Source: UBA6544 sp049601975
Lineage (GTDB): Bacteria > Pseudomonadota > Alphaproteobacteria > UBA8366
Direction of reading: 5' to 3'
DNA: 64,000 nucleotides
NCBI GenBank assembly: GCA_049601975.1
Contig: JBMYRC010000006.1
Coordinates: 5,266 to 69,265, forward strand
Shown here: positions 26,038 through 34,648 of the stretch, in pieces
Numbering within the stretch: the stretch's first letter is position 1
Layout of the letters: each line of letters starts with the position of its first letter
The notes under the pieces: model-generated
Told to the model about the DNA's origin: nothing
Databases searched by the model: none
Seen by the model: the letters and a program-made list of their open reading frames with translations, nothing else
Translations under genes and position numbers: made by a program

Positions 26038-26628
26038 ATGCCGACCGAAGACATTAAATCTCCATTCAGCCACTTCAACGAGTGGTTCGAAGACGCAAAG
26101 CAATCAGAATCTGTACTCCCTGAGGCCATGTCGGTCGCGAGTGTCGGCTCAGATGGTCGTCCCTCGACGCGAATGGTACTGTTGAAACAGGCAGATGAAG
26201 CTGGGTTTGTTTTTTACACCAATCTGCAGAGCCGAAAAGGCGACGAAATCTCCGCCAACGCCTATGTGGCGCTATTGTTTCATTGGAAGTCACTGAAACG
26301 CCAAATCCGCATCGAAGGTCCAACCGAACCAGTAACTGAGGCGGAAGCCGACGCCTATTTCGCAAGCCGGGACCGGGGGGCGCAAATCGGTGCCTGGGCA
26401 AGCGATCAATCGCAAGTCATGGCTGGACGGTTCGATCTGGAAAAACGGGTGACGCAATACACGGCTAAATTCGGCGTCTCGAAAATTAAACGGCCACCGT
26501 TTTGGTCCGGCTTTCGCGTCGTGCCTGACCGATTGGAGTTTTGGAGTGACGGCCATTTCCGACTTCACGAACGCCTCATATACATAAAAGATAGCGAGGA
26601 TTGGCGCACGGAACGCTTATTTCCATGA
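26038..26628 (+). CDS. pdxH: Pyridoxamine/pyridoxine 5'-phosphate oxidase
   Basis: 196 residues; FMN enzyme making pyridoxal 5'-phosphate from PNP or PMP. Family blocks: RPSTRMVLLKQADEAGFVFYTN, SRKGDEISANAYVALLFHWKSLKRQIRIEG (FMN/phosphate contacts), SDQSQVM, and the C-terminal PPFWSGFRVVPDRLEFW ... FRLHER with the substrate-binding Arg and His. Slightly shorter N-terminus than E. coli (218). Its last four bases overlap the CDF transporter start (ATGA). A good promoter lies upstream. Confidence 0.96.
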   Translation: MPTEDIKSPFSHFNEWFEDAKQSESVLPEAMSVASVGSDGRPSTRMVLLKQADEAGFVFYTNLQSRKGDEISANAYVALLFHWKSLKRQIRIEGPTEPVTEAEADAYFASRDRGAQIGAWASDQSQVMAGRFDLEKRVTQYTAKFGVSKIKRPPFWSGFRVVPDRLEFWSDGHFRLHERLIYIKDSEDWRTERLFP

Positions 26629-27545
26629 GCGAACAGGTACCGGAATCCTCGGCTCGACCGGATGCTCAGCGGGCAATGCGTCTCGCGAGTTATGCCTCGG
26701 TTACAGTTGCCTTTATTTTGATCGTGGCGAAAACGTCGGCGTGGCTTGCTACGGATTCCATCGCCGTTCTATCAAGTCTGATCGATTCTTTCCTCGACGC
26801 CCTCGCATCAATCGTCACATTGATTGCCATTCGTCATTCACTACAACCTGCCGACCGAGAGCACCGTTTCGGGCATGGGAAAGTCGAGGCATTGGCGGCA
26901 CTCGCGCAATCCGCATTCATCGTCGGGTCTGCTGTGCTGCTGTTATTCGAAGCAGGTGCTCGCTCTCTCGATCCCCAAGAAATCACACGCGGCAACGTAG
27001 CTATATACGTGATGCTTTTTTCTATCGCGTTGACCTTCATGCTGGTGCTAATTCAACGTTGGGCGATCCGCAAATCGGGCTCAGTCGCCATTAGCGCAGA
27101 TTCTCTGCATTACATAGGCGATTTGTTGATGAATGCTGCGGTGATCGTGGCCATTCTGTTGGTTACCGAGCTTGGTTGGACGATGGCGGACCCAGTCTTC
27201 GGCGCCGGCATTGCTGCCTATATCATATGGAGCGCTTATCGCATCGTACGAAATTCGCTTGATATGCTGATGGACCGCGAACTACCCGACGAAGAACGAG
27301 ATAAAATTCGAGCTATTGCCCTAACTCACGATGCGGTCGAATTCGTTCACGATTTGCGAACGCGTCAATCTGGATTGACGTATTTCATCCAGCTACATCT
27401 GGAAATGGACGGCGACATGAAGCTTCATGACGCACATGAAATTGCCGACGAGGTAGAACTCTCCTTGATGGAAGCCTATCCCGGATCGGAGATTATCATT
27501 CACCAAGATCCTGCAGGTGTTGAAGAACCTCCGCAATTTAACTAA
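26625..27545 (+). CDS. Cation diffusion facilitator family transporter (FieF-like)
   Basis: 306 residues, six membrane helices and a C-terminal cytoplasmic domain. The metal site in helix 2 is SLIDSFLDALAS (Asp pair) and in helix 5 SLHYIGDLLMNAA; HRFGHGKVEALAAL is the CDF signature. The C-terminal domain has VHDLRTRQSGLTYFIQLHLEMD with zinc-type histidines, as in FieF. It exports Zn2+ or Fe2+ in exchange for protons. Start ATG 26625 overlaps the pdxH stop, so it is translated in the same operon. Confidence 0.92.
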   Translation: MSEQVPESSARPDAQRAMRLASYASVTVAFILIVAKTSAWLATDSIAVLSSLIDSFLDALASIVTLIAIRHSLQPADREHRFGHGKVEALAALAQSAFIVGSAVLLLFEAGARSLDPQEITRGNVAIYVMLFSIALTFMLVLIQRWAIRKSGSVAISADSLHYIGDLLMNAAVIVAILLVTELGWTMADPVFGAGIAAYIIWSAYRIVRNSLDMLMDRELPDEERDKIRAIALTHDAVEFVHDLRTRQSGLTYFIQLHLEMDGDMKLHDAHEIADEVELSLMEAYPGSEIIIHQDPAGVEEPPQFN

Positions 27546-27634
27546 GTCGAGAATGTCGATGGCCGGTTGTTAGCGCCGGAACGCACTACCTTTCAACTCC
27601 CAACTTCTGAATTTCCCGACAATAGGCCTACTAA

Positions 27635-28840
27635 ATGCCGACCGAGACGAGAATATATCCATTGATCCGTCTTTTTGCGGCCCTTGCCCTAATGACCATC
27701 GGCGGGGCCGCTATGTATGCTATCATCGTGTCCTTGAAACCGGTGGCCACCGAGTTCGACACTGGCCGTGGCGCCGCATCAATACCTTACACGTTGACTA
27801 TGTTGGGCTATGGGCTCGGGGGTATTCTGATGGGCCGAATTTCTGACCGCGTCGGCGTACTATGGCCCGTTCTGTTTGGTAGTTTCATGTTATCGGGTGG
27901 GTTCTTCGTCGCCTCACAGGTGGAGAATCTGTGGCAGCTTTGTGTTGTTCAGGGCCTGATGATCGGTCTTCTTGGCAGCTCGGCGACCTTCGCCCCGCTC
28001 GTCGCCGATATCTCCCATTGGTTTACACGCAATCGCGGTATCGCCGTTGCGATTGTGATCAGCGGAAACTATCTCGCCGGTGTGGTTTGGCCTCTCATCA
28101 TTCAAAATTTCATCAATGAAGAGAGTTGGCGCAGCGCGTATCAATCCTTGTCGCTCTTCTGCCTCATTGCGATGCCGCTATTAGCATTGATTATATACAA
28201 ATCGGCGCCGGTCTCTCATGAGGAAGCCAAGACCTCAACAAGCCCAGGTGGAGACCGCCCTTTGGGCATGGCGCCGAGTTCCCTTCAATGCATCGTATGT
28301 TTCGCCGGGATCGGTTGCTGCGCCGCGATGGCGATGCCACAGGTGCATATTACGGCTTATGTAACAGATCTTGGGTTCGAAGCCATCGACGGCGCCCGTA
28401 TGCTGTCTATCGCGCTGGGCTGCGGGATCGTCAGCCGCATCGTCTCGGGCGTTATCTGCGACCGAATCGGTGGCCTCAACACCTTATTGTTGGGATCGGC
28501 ACTGCAGATGCTCGCACTTTGTCTCTATCTGCCGTTCAAGAGTCTCGAGGCCTTATATATTATCTCCGCTCTGTTCGGTCTCTCCCAAGGCGGGATCGTG
28601 CCGTCTTATACGATAATTGTGCGCACGTTTTTCAAAGCGAAGGATGCGGGATGGCGTATCGGTGTTTCGCTATTCTTCACACTGCTCGGCATGGCGCTTG
28701 GTGGTTGGATGGCGGGCGCGGTCTATGACCTGACCGGCTCCTATGACGCGGCGTTCATCAACGCCATCGCCTTTAATATTGCCAATCTTGCTCTCGCAGT
28801 GGGATTGAGACGCCGTGCCGAACGGTTCGCCGCCGCTTAA
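27635..28840 (+). CDS. MFS transporter (OxlT/MCT-like)
   Basis: 401 residues, 12 hydrophobic segments. The first part has GGAAMYAIIVSLKPVATEF and the helix 2-3 loop GRISDRVGVLWP; helix 8 region ends in SGVICDRIGGLNTLL. This is the monocarboxylate/oxalate-formate branch. A Ser/Thr/Gly-rich central loop (EEAKTSTSPGGDRPLG) separates halves. Ends with a 4-base convergent overlap with the histidine kinase gene. Probably takes up an organic acid; substrate unknown. Confidence 0.85.
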   Translation: MPTETRIYPLIRLFAALALMTIGGAAMYAIIVSLKPVATEFDTGRGAASIPYTLTMLGYGLGGILMGRISDRVGVLWPVLFGSFMLSGGFFVASQVENLWQLCVVQGLMIGLLGSSATFAPLVADISHWFTRNRGIAVAIVISGNYLAGVVWPLIIQNFINEESWRSAYQSLSLFCLIAMPLLALIIYKSAPVSHEEAKTSTSPGGDRPLGMAPSSLQCIVCFAGIGCCAAMAMPQVHITAYVTDLGFEAIDGARMLSIALGCGIVSRIVSGVICDRIGGLNTLLLGSALQMLALCLYLPFKSLEALYIISALFGLSQGGIVPSYTIIVRTFFKAKDAGWRIGVSLFFTLLGMALGGWMAGAVYDLTGSYDAAFINAIAFNIANLALAVGLRRRAERFAAA

Positions 28841-30561
28841 TTTTTTCTTAATTCAGGCCGACAGCCAATCGGAAGCGTAATGGCTACCGTTGTCCCTCGG
28901 CCGAGTTCGCTCGAAATCTCGATCTCTCCACTGTGGAGATTTACCAAGCGCTTGGTAATCGCGAGACCCAGCCCAGTACCAGCTTCGCTGAACGACTTAA
29001 TGCTGCCTTGAACAAACGGTTCCGTCGCCGTGCTCAAGATCTCCGCCGACATCCCGTCACCGTCGTCTTTAACGGTCAACGCGACGCCATTGGTAACGGT
29101 TCCGGCGGTGATCCGGATACAACCACCAGCGCTCGAAAACTTGATCGCGTTGGAAACCAAATTGAACAAAATCTGGCGAATCGCACGTTCATCGGCCCAC
29201 AACATGGGAAACGCGTCCGGAAGCTCAATGCCGATCTCGACCTCACCCGCTTGAGCGCGCGGCCGCATCATCTCAGCTACGGATCGAATTACATCCCGCA
29301 GCTGGATATTGGTGAAGTTCAGATTGTACTCACCCGCTTCGATTTTCGGCATATCGAGAATATCGTTGATCAAGGAAAGCAGATGTTGGCCGGCATCGAG
29401 AATATTTTGGGCATATTCGTGCTGCTTTCCTTCGACTGCAGGTAACAGAATCTTTTGGCTAGAGAGCAATTCTGAAAAGCCGATAATCGCATTCAAGGGT
29501 GTACGCAGCTCATGGCTCATGTTGGCGAGAAATTCGGACTTTGCTCGATTGCCTTTCTCCGCTCGTTCTATCTCACGCTCAAGCGCCCGTTCGCGTTCTT
29601 TCAGGATGGTGAGATCCGTGTTCACGAGGAACGTACTGCCGTCGGGCATCCTTTGCTCCCGAAACATCAACCAAGTGCCATCTTGCCGAGCCGTAACTAT
29701 TCCTTCGCGGGACGGATTGCGATGTTGCTCCAGACGATTGTGGAGATATTCCTCCTCGCGCCCAAGCGCCTTCAAAACGCGGCCATTCGATATGTTGTCG
29801 CGGAACAAATCTTCGAATGTCATTCCGGGCATGATATTGGGCGCCATATCGGGATTGAGTTTTTTGAAGCTGCTGTTGCAAAACACCAATCGATCTTCGG
29901 CATCGAAAAGCGCGAAACCATCGGAAGTACTTTCCATTGCGCCAGTGAACATATTTCGCTCACGCGTTAATATCTCGCTCGCGTTCACGCTTGCCGTAAT
30001 GTCCTGACCTGTTCCCCGATACCCCCAAAAAGTCCCGAGGCTATCGAAAACCGGCAAACCACTAATCGACAACCAGACGAGTCCACCGTCAGGTTTCGTG
30101 CGCGGATATACGAAACTTCGAAACGGTCGATACATCTTTAAATCTTCGAGGTGTTGGCGATAAAGGTTGGGGTCAATTGCGTCTTCAATGCCCGATTCGT
30201 CTCGTCGCTTTCCAAGTAGTTCCTCGACAGGGACGCCCGTCACTTTCGTGAACCTCTCCGAGAAATAGGAAAATCTCAGCTCGTGATCCATCGCCCAGAA
30301 GTAGTCCGAGGCGGAATTCGCAAAACTCAAAAGACGATTTTCACTCTTCTCAAGATCATGCTGTGCTTGTTTTTCATGTGAAATATCGACCCGTCGAGAA
30401 ATGAAATACCCGTCATGGGTTCGCATATCGGTCGCGCGTATCCAGCGTCCATCATAGAGCTGGTGCTCTGCTTCGCCATTGCCTTGCATATGAGATGCAA
30501 CACAATCGCGAATATAATCGTCAACACCCACACCATTCAACCGAACGACACCGCGCTGCAA
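28837..30561 (-). CDS. PAS-domain sensor histidine kinase (apparently 5'-truncated)
   Basis: 574 residues as readable from TTG 30561. Order: remainder of a PAS domain (1-75), second PAS/PAC (about 80-190, SDYFWAMDHELRFSYFSERF ... GYRGTGQDIT), third PAS (about 205-320, ESTSDGFALFDAEDRLVFCN), HisKA with phospho-His in SEFLANMSHELRTPLNAIIGF, and HATPase with N-box LFNLVSNAIKFS, DDGDGMS and GTGLGLAITKR. No membrane helix is visible, so it is a cytoplasmic sensor. No response regulator is adjacent. The coding sequence clearly continues upstream across an amber codon, so this start cuts a PAS domain in half and the gene may be inactive. Confidence 0.85.
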   Translation of the reverse strand: MQRGVVRLNGVGVDDYIRDCVASHMQGNGEAEHQLYDGRWIRATDMRTHDGYFISRRVDISHEKQAQHDLEKSENRLLSFANSASDYFWAMDHELRFSYFSERFTKVTGVPVEELLGKRRDESGIEDAIDPNLYRQHLEDLKMYRPFRSFVYPRTKPDGGLVWLSISGLPVFDSLGTFWGYRGTGQDITASVNASEILTRERNMFTGAMESTSDGFALFDAEDRLVFCNSSFKKLNPDMAPNIMPGMTFEDLFRDNISNGRVLKALGREEEYLHNRLEQHRNPSREGIVTARQDGTWLMFREQRMPDGSTFLVNTDLTILKERERALEREIERAEKGNRAKSEFLANMSHELRTPLNAIIGFSELLSSQKILLPAVEGKQHEYAQNILDAGQHLLSLINDILDMPKIEAGEYNLNFTNIQLRDVIRSVAEMMRPRAQAGEVEIGIELPDAFPMLWADERAIRQILFNLVSNAIKFSSAGGCIRITAGTVTNGVALTVKDDGDGMSAEILSTATEPFVQGSIKSFSEAGTGLGLAITKRLVNLHSGEIEISSELGRGTTVAITLPIGCRPELRKN

Positions 30562-30882
30562 GGCTTGGCGAACGATCGATTTAAAGCTGGTCCCTGTTAC
30601 AAACGGTTCGGTTATGCTGCCATAGGTTTCCTAAAACCTACGCGTGCAGAAAATCAAACGGTCCGACGGATCAAAAATAGCGATTCCTTCTGGCATCGCA
30701 TCCAGAACGTCGACAAGCGTCCGAAATTGAGTCGCGGTAGAATGATCCTCGATCACAATCTCATCCAATGGACGACCACTGAGTTGGCCGCACGTTCCAA
30801 GATTGCTCTAATCGTCGTGATGATCCGGTGCAAACGTCCTCCACTGATTTCGAAAAGCCAAATGGCCTTGGAAACCACTCAT
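30562..30882 (-). pseudogene. Interrupted 5' part of the PAS histidine kinase gene
   Basis: In the same frame as the kinase, the translation upstream of 30561 reads FRTLVDVLDAMPEGIAIFDP and RLIFCTRRF, then TAG (30631-30633), then ETYGSITEPFVTGTSFKSIV, which runs straight into the annotated kinase. This is a normal PAS fold broken by one amber. A second in-frame TAG lies at 30808-30810, and around 30775-30790 the protein-like sequence moves to another frame (IRAILERAANS). Decay, sequencing error or amber readthrough could explain it; decay is simplest. Confidence 0.7.
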
Positions 30883-31022
30883 ATCGATTCTACAGCACTA
30901 AACCTTAACAATTCGTATCCAGCGCATCAAAAGGAGTATGCTTGACAGCCCCATGCCGGACGTTACGTTTCTCGACGCATTTCTCGCTAAGTCACAACCC
31001 GTTACGTCCCAGGAGTTTATTG

Positions 31023-32480
31023 ATGGTCGGCATCATTTCCTACGGAGCCTATATTCCGCGCAAACGCTTGCAGCGCCAAGCCGTTGTGGAAGCCAATTCC
31101 TGGTTCAATCCCGCCCTTAAGGCCTATGGCAAAGGCGAGCGGGCGATGTGCAATTGGGACGAGGATTCGGTGACGATGGCGGTCGAAGCGGCCCGAGATT
31201 GCCTTGGTGGAGAGGCACCTGGAGAATTGGCCGGCGTGTATCTGGCGACCACCTCGGCGCCGTTCAAAGATCGTCAAAACGCGGGCATTCTCGCGACGGC
31301 CCTTAACCTGGGCGACGAATTGATGACCATGGACGTCACTGGCTCACAGCGGGCGGGTACGACCGGATTGATCAATGCGCTCAAACTGGCTTCAAGCGAT
31401 GGTAATATGCTTGTCGCCGTCGCCGAAAAGCGACGGACGAAAGCGGCTAATCCTCAGGAACTCATGTACGGAGACGGTGCCGCGGCGTTTATCGTCGGCC
31501 AGGACGCGGGTGCAGCAGAGTTCGTCGGCGCGAAACAGATCTCGGTCGATTTCATCGATCACTATAAGGGCGACACCGAGGAGTTCGACTATCATTGGGA
31601 AGAGCGCTGGATTCGCGATGAAGGGTATATGAAGCTCGTCCCCCGCGCGCTCGAAGGCCTTTTCGCCGAGACTGGCGTAGCACCCGGCGACGTTAATCAC
31701 TTCATCATGCCATGCTTGATCCGGCGCGTCGGCGATATGGTCGCCAAGGCAGCCGGTATTCCGGGCGATGCCATTCGCGACACGATGCAAGCAGCAATGG
31801 GCGAGGCCGGCACGGCGCACGCGTTGGTCATGCTGGCTGCAACCTTGGAAGAAGCAAAGCCCGGTGAGATCATAGTCGTCGCTGGTTTTGGCCAGGGCTG
31901 CGATGCGCTGATGTTCCGCGCGGGCGACGGCATCGAGAGTAAACGCCCCGGTATGGGCGTTTCCGGTTTCATGAAGCGGCGCGTGGCGGAAGGTAATTAC
32001 AACAAGTTTCTCGCCTTCAATGGCCTGACGACGCTCGATCATGGTTTGCGCGGCGAAGTCGACAGACAAACCGCGCTGACTGCGCTCTACCGCAACAAGG
32101 AGATGCTGACCGCGCTCATCGGCGGCAAATGCCGCAAATGCGGCACCGTCCAGTTCCCGAAGTCGAACGTCTGCGTCAGTCCGAATTGCGGTGAATTTCA
32201 CAGCCAGGACGACCACCCCTTCGCCAATATTCCGGCGACGGTGCAATCCTGGACGGCGGATAACCTGACCTATGCAGTGGAACCACCGCAGCATTTTGGC
32301 ATGGTCGTTTTCCAGGAGGGCGGGCGGCTAATGTCGGACATCACAGATGTTGATGTCGGCGGTGTCGAGGTCGGCATGTCGATGCGGATGATGTTCCGGA
32401 TCAAGGAATTCGACGGTCAACGCGGCTTTACCCGCTATTTCTGGAAAGCCGCGCCTGACTTCACGAAAGACGGCGGTTGA
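31023..32480 (+). CDS. HMG-CoA-synthase-fold protein fused to a DUF35 zinc-ribbon/OB domain
   Basis: 485 residues from ATG 31023 (AGGAG ahead). Residues 1-340 have the thiolase/HMG-CoA synthase fold (GIISYGAYIPRKRL; MYGDGAAAFIVG). Residues about 365-480 form a rubredoxin-like zinc ribbon (CRKCGTVQFP ... CVSPNCGE) and OB-fold (WTADNLTYAVEPPQHFGMVVF) as in DUF35. The nucleophile block reads DVTGSQRAGTTG, with Gln where archaeal HMG-CoA synthases have Cys, and the HxPN block reads IMPCLIRR. Catalysis by the usual mechanism is doubtful. Next to a thiolase, it may be a partner or scaffold in acyl-CoA condensation or cleavage. Confidence 0.85.
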   Translation: MVGIISYGAYIPRKRLQRQAVVEANSWFNPALKAYGKGERAMCNWDEDSVTMAVEAARDCLGGEAPGELAGVYLATTSAPFKDRQNAGILATALNLGDELMTMDVTGSQRAGTTGLINALKLASSDGNMLVAVAEKRRTKAANPQELMYGDGAAAFIVGQDAGAAEFVGAKQISVDFIDHYKGDTEEFDYHWEERWIRDEGYMKLVPRALEGLFAETGVAPGDVNHFIMPCLIRRVGDMVAKAAGIPGDAIRDTMQAAMGEAGTAHALVMLAATLEEAKPGEIIVVAGFGQGCDALMFRAGDGIESKRPGMGVSGFMKRRVAEGNYNKFLAFNGLTTLDHGLRGEVDRQTALTALYRNKEMLTALIGGKCRKCGTVQFPKSNVCVSPNCGEFHSQDDHPFANIPATVQSWTADNLTYAVEPPQHFGMVVFQEGGRLMSDITDVDVGGVEVGMSMRMMFRIKEFDGQRGFTRYFWKAAPDFTKDGG

Positions 32481-32510
32481 GGTAGAATGAATAAAATTTT
32501 GTAACTGATA

Positions 32511-32583
32511 CGTCATTCCTGCGTAGGCGGGAATCCAGTCTACCCCGAAATCAATCTGGGTCCCCGCCTTCGCGAGGACGACG
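32511..32583. repeat. Intergenic inverted repeat (GCGGGAATCCAG type)
   Basis: Left arm CGTCATTCCTGCGTAGGCGG with GAATCCAG; right arm, inverted, CTGGGTCCCCGCCTTCGCGA with GGACGACG. About 20 of 28 positions pair, loop of 17 bases. A widely spread intergenic palindrome type. It fills most of the 126-base gap before the thiolase gene. Confidence 0.75.
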
Positions 32584-32606
32584 ATGGCAGCGAAAGGAAC
32601 GAGGAC

Positions 32607-33809
32607 ATGGCAACGGGCATTAAGGACAAGGTCGCAATTCTGGGCATGGGTTGCTCCAAATTCGGAGAACGCTGGGATGCCGACGCTGAGGACCTCATCG
32701 TCGAGGCCTACGAGGAATGCATCGCCGACGCGGGCGTCGAGACGAGCCAGATCGATGCCGCTTGGTTCTCCACCGCCATTGAGGAAGTCCATGTCGGCAA
32801 GTCCGGCCTGCCACTCTCCATTGCCTTGCGCCTACCCAACATTCCGGTAACGCGGGTCGAAAACTACTGCGCGTCTGGTACTGAATCCTTCCGAGGTGCG
32901 GTATACGCCGTTGCCTCCGGCGCCGCCGATATTGCGCTCGCGTGCGGTGTCGAGAAACTGAAGGACACCGGTTATGGTGGTCTGCCGCAACGCAGCCGCG
33001 GTGCGGTTAATTCCATGTATTGGGCGAATGCCTCTGCCCCCGGCAGTTTTGCGCAACTTGCCACCGCCTATTCCACTAAACACGGCGTCTCTATGGACGA
33101 GATCAAGCGCGCCATGGCGCAAATTTCGGTTAAAAGCCATGAGAACGGCGCCAAAAACCCCAAGGCGCACCTGCAAAAAGTCATCGACATCGACACAGTG
33201 CTGAATGCGCCGATGGTCGCGGCCCCGCTCGGCCTGTTCGATTGCTGTGGCGTCTCGGACGGTGCGGCAGCCGCCATCGTCACCACGCCAGAAATCGCTC
33301 GAAGCATGGGCAAGCATGATTTGGTTTCCGTGAAAGCGCTGCAACTCGCCGTCTCGAACGGCCAAGAAGCTAGCCATAATTCCTGGGACGGCAGCTATTT
33401 CATCACCACCCGCAAAGCAGCCGAACGCGCCTATAAGGAAGCGGGCATCGACAAGCCCCGTGATCAGATTTCCATGTTTGAATGCCACGACTGTTTTTCC
33501 GTCACCGAGTTGGTAACCATGGAAGACCTTTACATCTCTGAGGAAGGCGAAGCTTGGCAGGATGTGCTCGACGGTTTCTACAACGCGGACGGCCAAGTGC
33601 CGTGCCAAATCGATGGTGGTCTAAAATGCTTTGGCCACCCAATCGGTGCCTCCGGACTACGGATGCTGTACGAAATGTACAATCAGGTATTAGGCCGCGC
33701 CGGCGATCGCCAGCTTGAGAACCCGACCATCGGCATGACTCACAATCTCGGCGGCTTCCCGCATCAGAACGTGTCGTCCATCGCCATCGTGGGCAAGCAT
33801 GGGGCCTAA
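32607..33809 (+). CDS. Thiolase family protein (acetyl-CoA acetyltransferase/SCP2-like)
   Basis: 400 residues. Nucleophilic Cys in VTRVENYCASGTESFRGA, the HDCF-type block in MFECHDCFSVTELV, and GGLKCFGHPIGASGLRMLYE with the catalytic His. This is the non-canonical SCP2-type thiolase branch, which usually works with a DUF35 protein; the preceding gene carries such a domain, so the two probably form one complex. GAGGAC precedes the ATG. Substrate may be a branched or steroid-like 3-oxoacyl-CoA, but this is inference. Confidence 0.9.
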   Translation: MATGIKDKVAILGMGCSKFGERWDADAEDLIVEAYEECIADAGVETSQIDAAWFSTAIEEVHVGKSGLPLSIALRLPNIPVTRVENYCASGTESFRGAVYAVASGAADIALACGVEKLKDTGYGGLPQRSRGAVNSMYWANASAPGSFAQLATAYSTKHGVSMDEIKRAMAQISVKSHENGAKNPKAHLQKVIDIDTVLNAPMVAAPLGLFDCCGVSDGAAAAIVTTPEIARSMGKHDLVSVKALQLAVSNGQEASHNSWDGSYFITTRKAAERAYKEAGIDKPRDQISMFECHDCFSVTELVTMEDLYISEEGEAWQDVLDGFYNADGQVPCQIDGGLKCFGHPIGASGLRMLYEMYNQVLGRAGDRQLENPTIGMTHNLGGFPHQNVSSIAIVGKHGA

Positions 33810-33832
33810 TATTTACGACAGAGAAGTTTAAG

Positions 33833-33861
33833 AAAAAGGCGCCCGTTACGGCGCCTTTTTT
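33833..33861 (+). terminator. Strong intrinsic terminator
   Basis: AAAAAGGCGCC - CGTTAC - GGCGCCTTTTTT: a GC-rich 6-bp core extended by A/T pairs, 6-base loop and a T run. It ends the thiolase transcript and lies only 23 bases ahead of the crotonase start. The A tract also makes it partly bidirectional. Confidence 0.9.
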
Positions 33862-33883
33862 ATGGAAGTTTGGAGATATCCAC

Positions 33884-34648
33884 ATGATCGATATTGAACG
33901 CCACGGTGTCTGCGCCGTTATCCGATTCAACAGGCCCGACGCCCTCAATGCGTTGAACGCCAACGGGCTCGACGCGCTGGAAGACGCCCTGGAACAAACC
34001 TCTAAAAGCGACGCCCGCATGCTCATATTGACTGGAGCGGGAGACCGCGCTTTTTGCGCCGGAGCCGATATAAATGAGCTCGGCCCCCGCACAGCCGACC
34101 AAGTACGATCAGCGTCCCGGCGCGGCCAAGCCATCGGCCTCCGGATTGAAAACCTACCCTTCCCGTCTATCGCCCTGTTGAACGGCTACGCCTTGGGCGG
34201 TGGGCTCGAACTCTCCCTCGGGTGCACATTCAGACTGGCGACACCAAATGCAATGATGGGATTTCCCGAAATCAAACTCGGTATTTGTACCGGATGGGGT
34301 GGAACACAACGCCTCCCGCGCCTGATTCCGTTGCAAGCTGCACTCGAACTTCTAATGTCGGGGCGCTTGATCGACGCCACCAAGGCCAAGGAATTAGGAC
34401 TGGTTCATTCGATCACTGACGGCGACCCGATGAGTGCCGCCATCGAATTCGCTGAACAATTCACCCGCAATACTCTGCCCGCAATGGGACTCGTAAGAGA
34501 AGCCGTCCTCCGCGCGAACGAACAGAATTTAGAATCAGGCTTCCGCACAGAATCTGATCTCTCAACATTGTCCTATCAATTGGAAGATTCAGCGGAAGGC
34601 ATTGCCGCATTCTTGGGCAAGCGGAAACCGAATTTCCAAGATCGCTAA
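33884..34648 (+). CDS. Enoyl-CoA hydratase/isomerase (crotonase)
   Basis: 254 residues. Crotonase fold: FNRPDALNALN, oxyanion-hole CAGADINEL and NGYALGGGLELSLGC. Both catalytic glutamates of hydratases are present: MGFPEIKLGICTGWGGTQRLPR (Glu144-like) and AALELLMSG (Glu164-like). It hydrates 2-enoyl-CoA in beta-oxidation-type routes. Starts just beyond the terminator of the thiolase gene. The end overlaps the convergent epimerase gene by four bases. Confidence 0.93.
   Translation: MIDIERHGVCAVIRFNRPDALNALNANGLDALEDALEQTSKSDARMLILTGAGDRAFCAGADINELGPRTADQVRSASRRGQAIGLRIENLPFPSIALLNGYALGGGLELSLGCTFRLATPNAMMGFPEIKLGICTGWGGTQRLPRLIPLQAALELLMSGRLIDATKAKELGLVHSITDGDPMSAAIEFAEQFTRNTLPAMGLVREAVLRANEQNLESGFRTESDLSTLSYQLEDSAEGIAAFLGKRKPNFQDR

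Noticed and set aside
30631..30633. TAG in the kinase gene as a pyrrolysine codon
   Set aside because: A second TAG and a probable frame change lie just upstream, and there is no reason to expect pyrrolysine in a PAS domain of this kind of organism.
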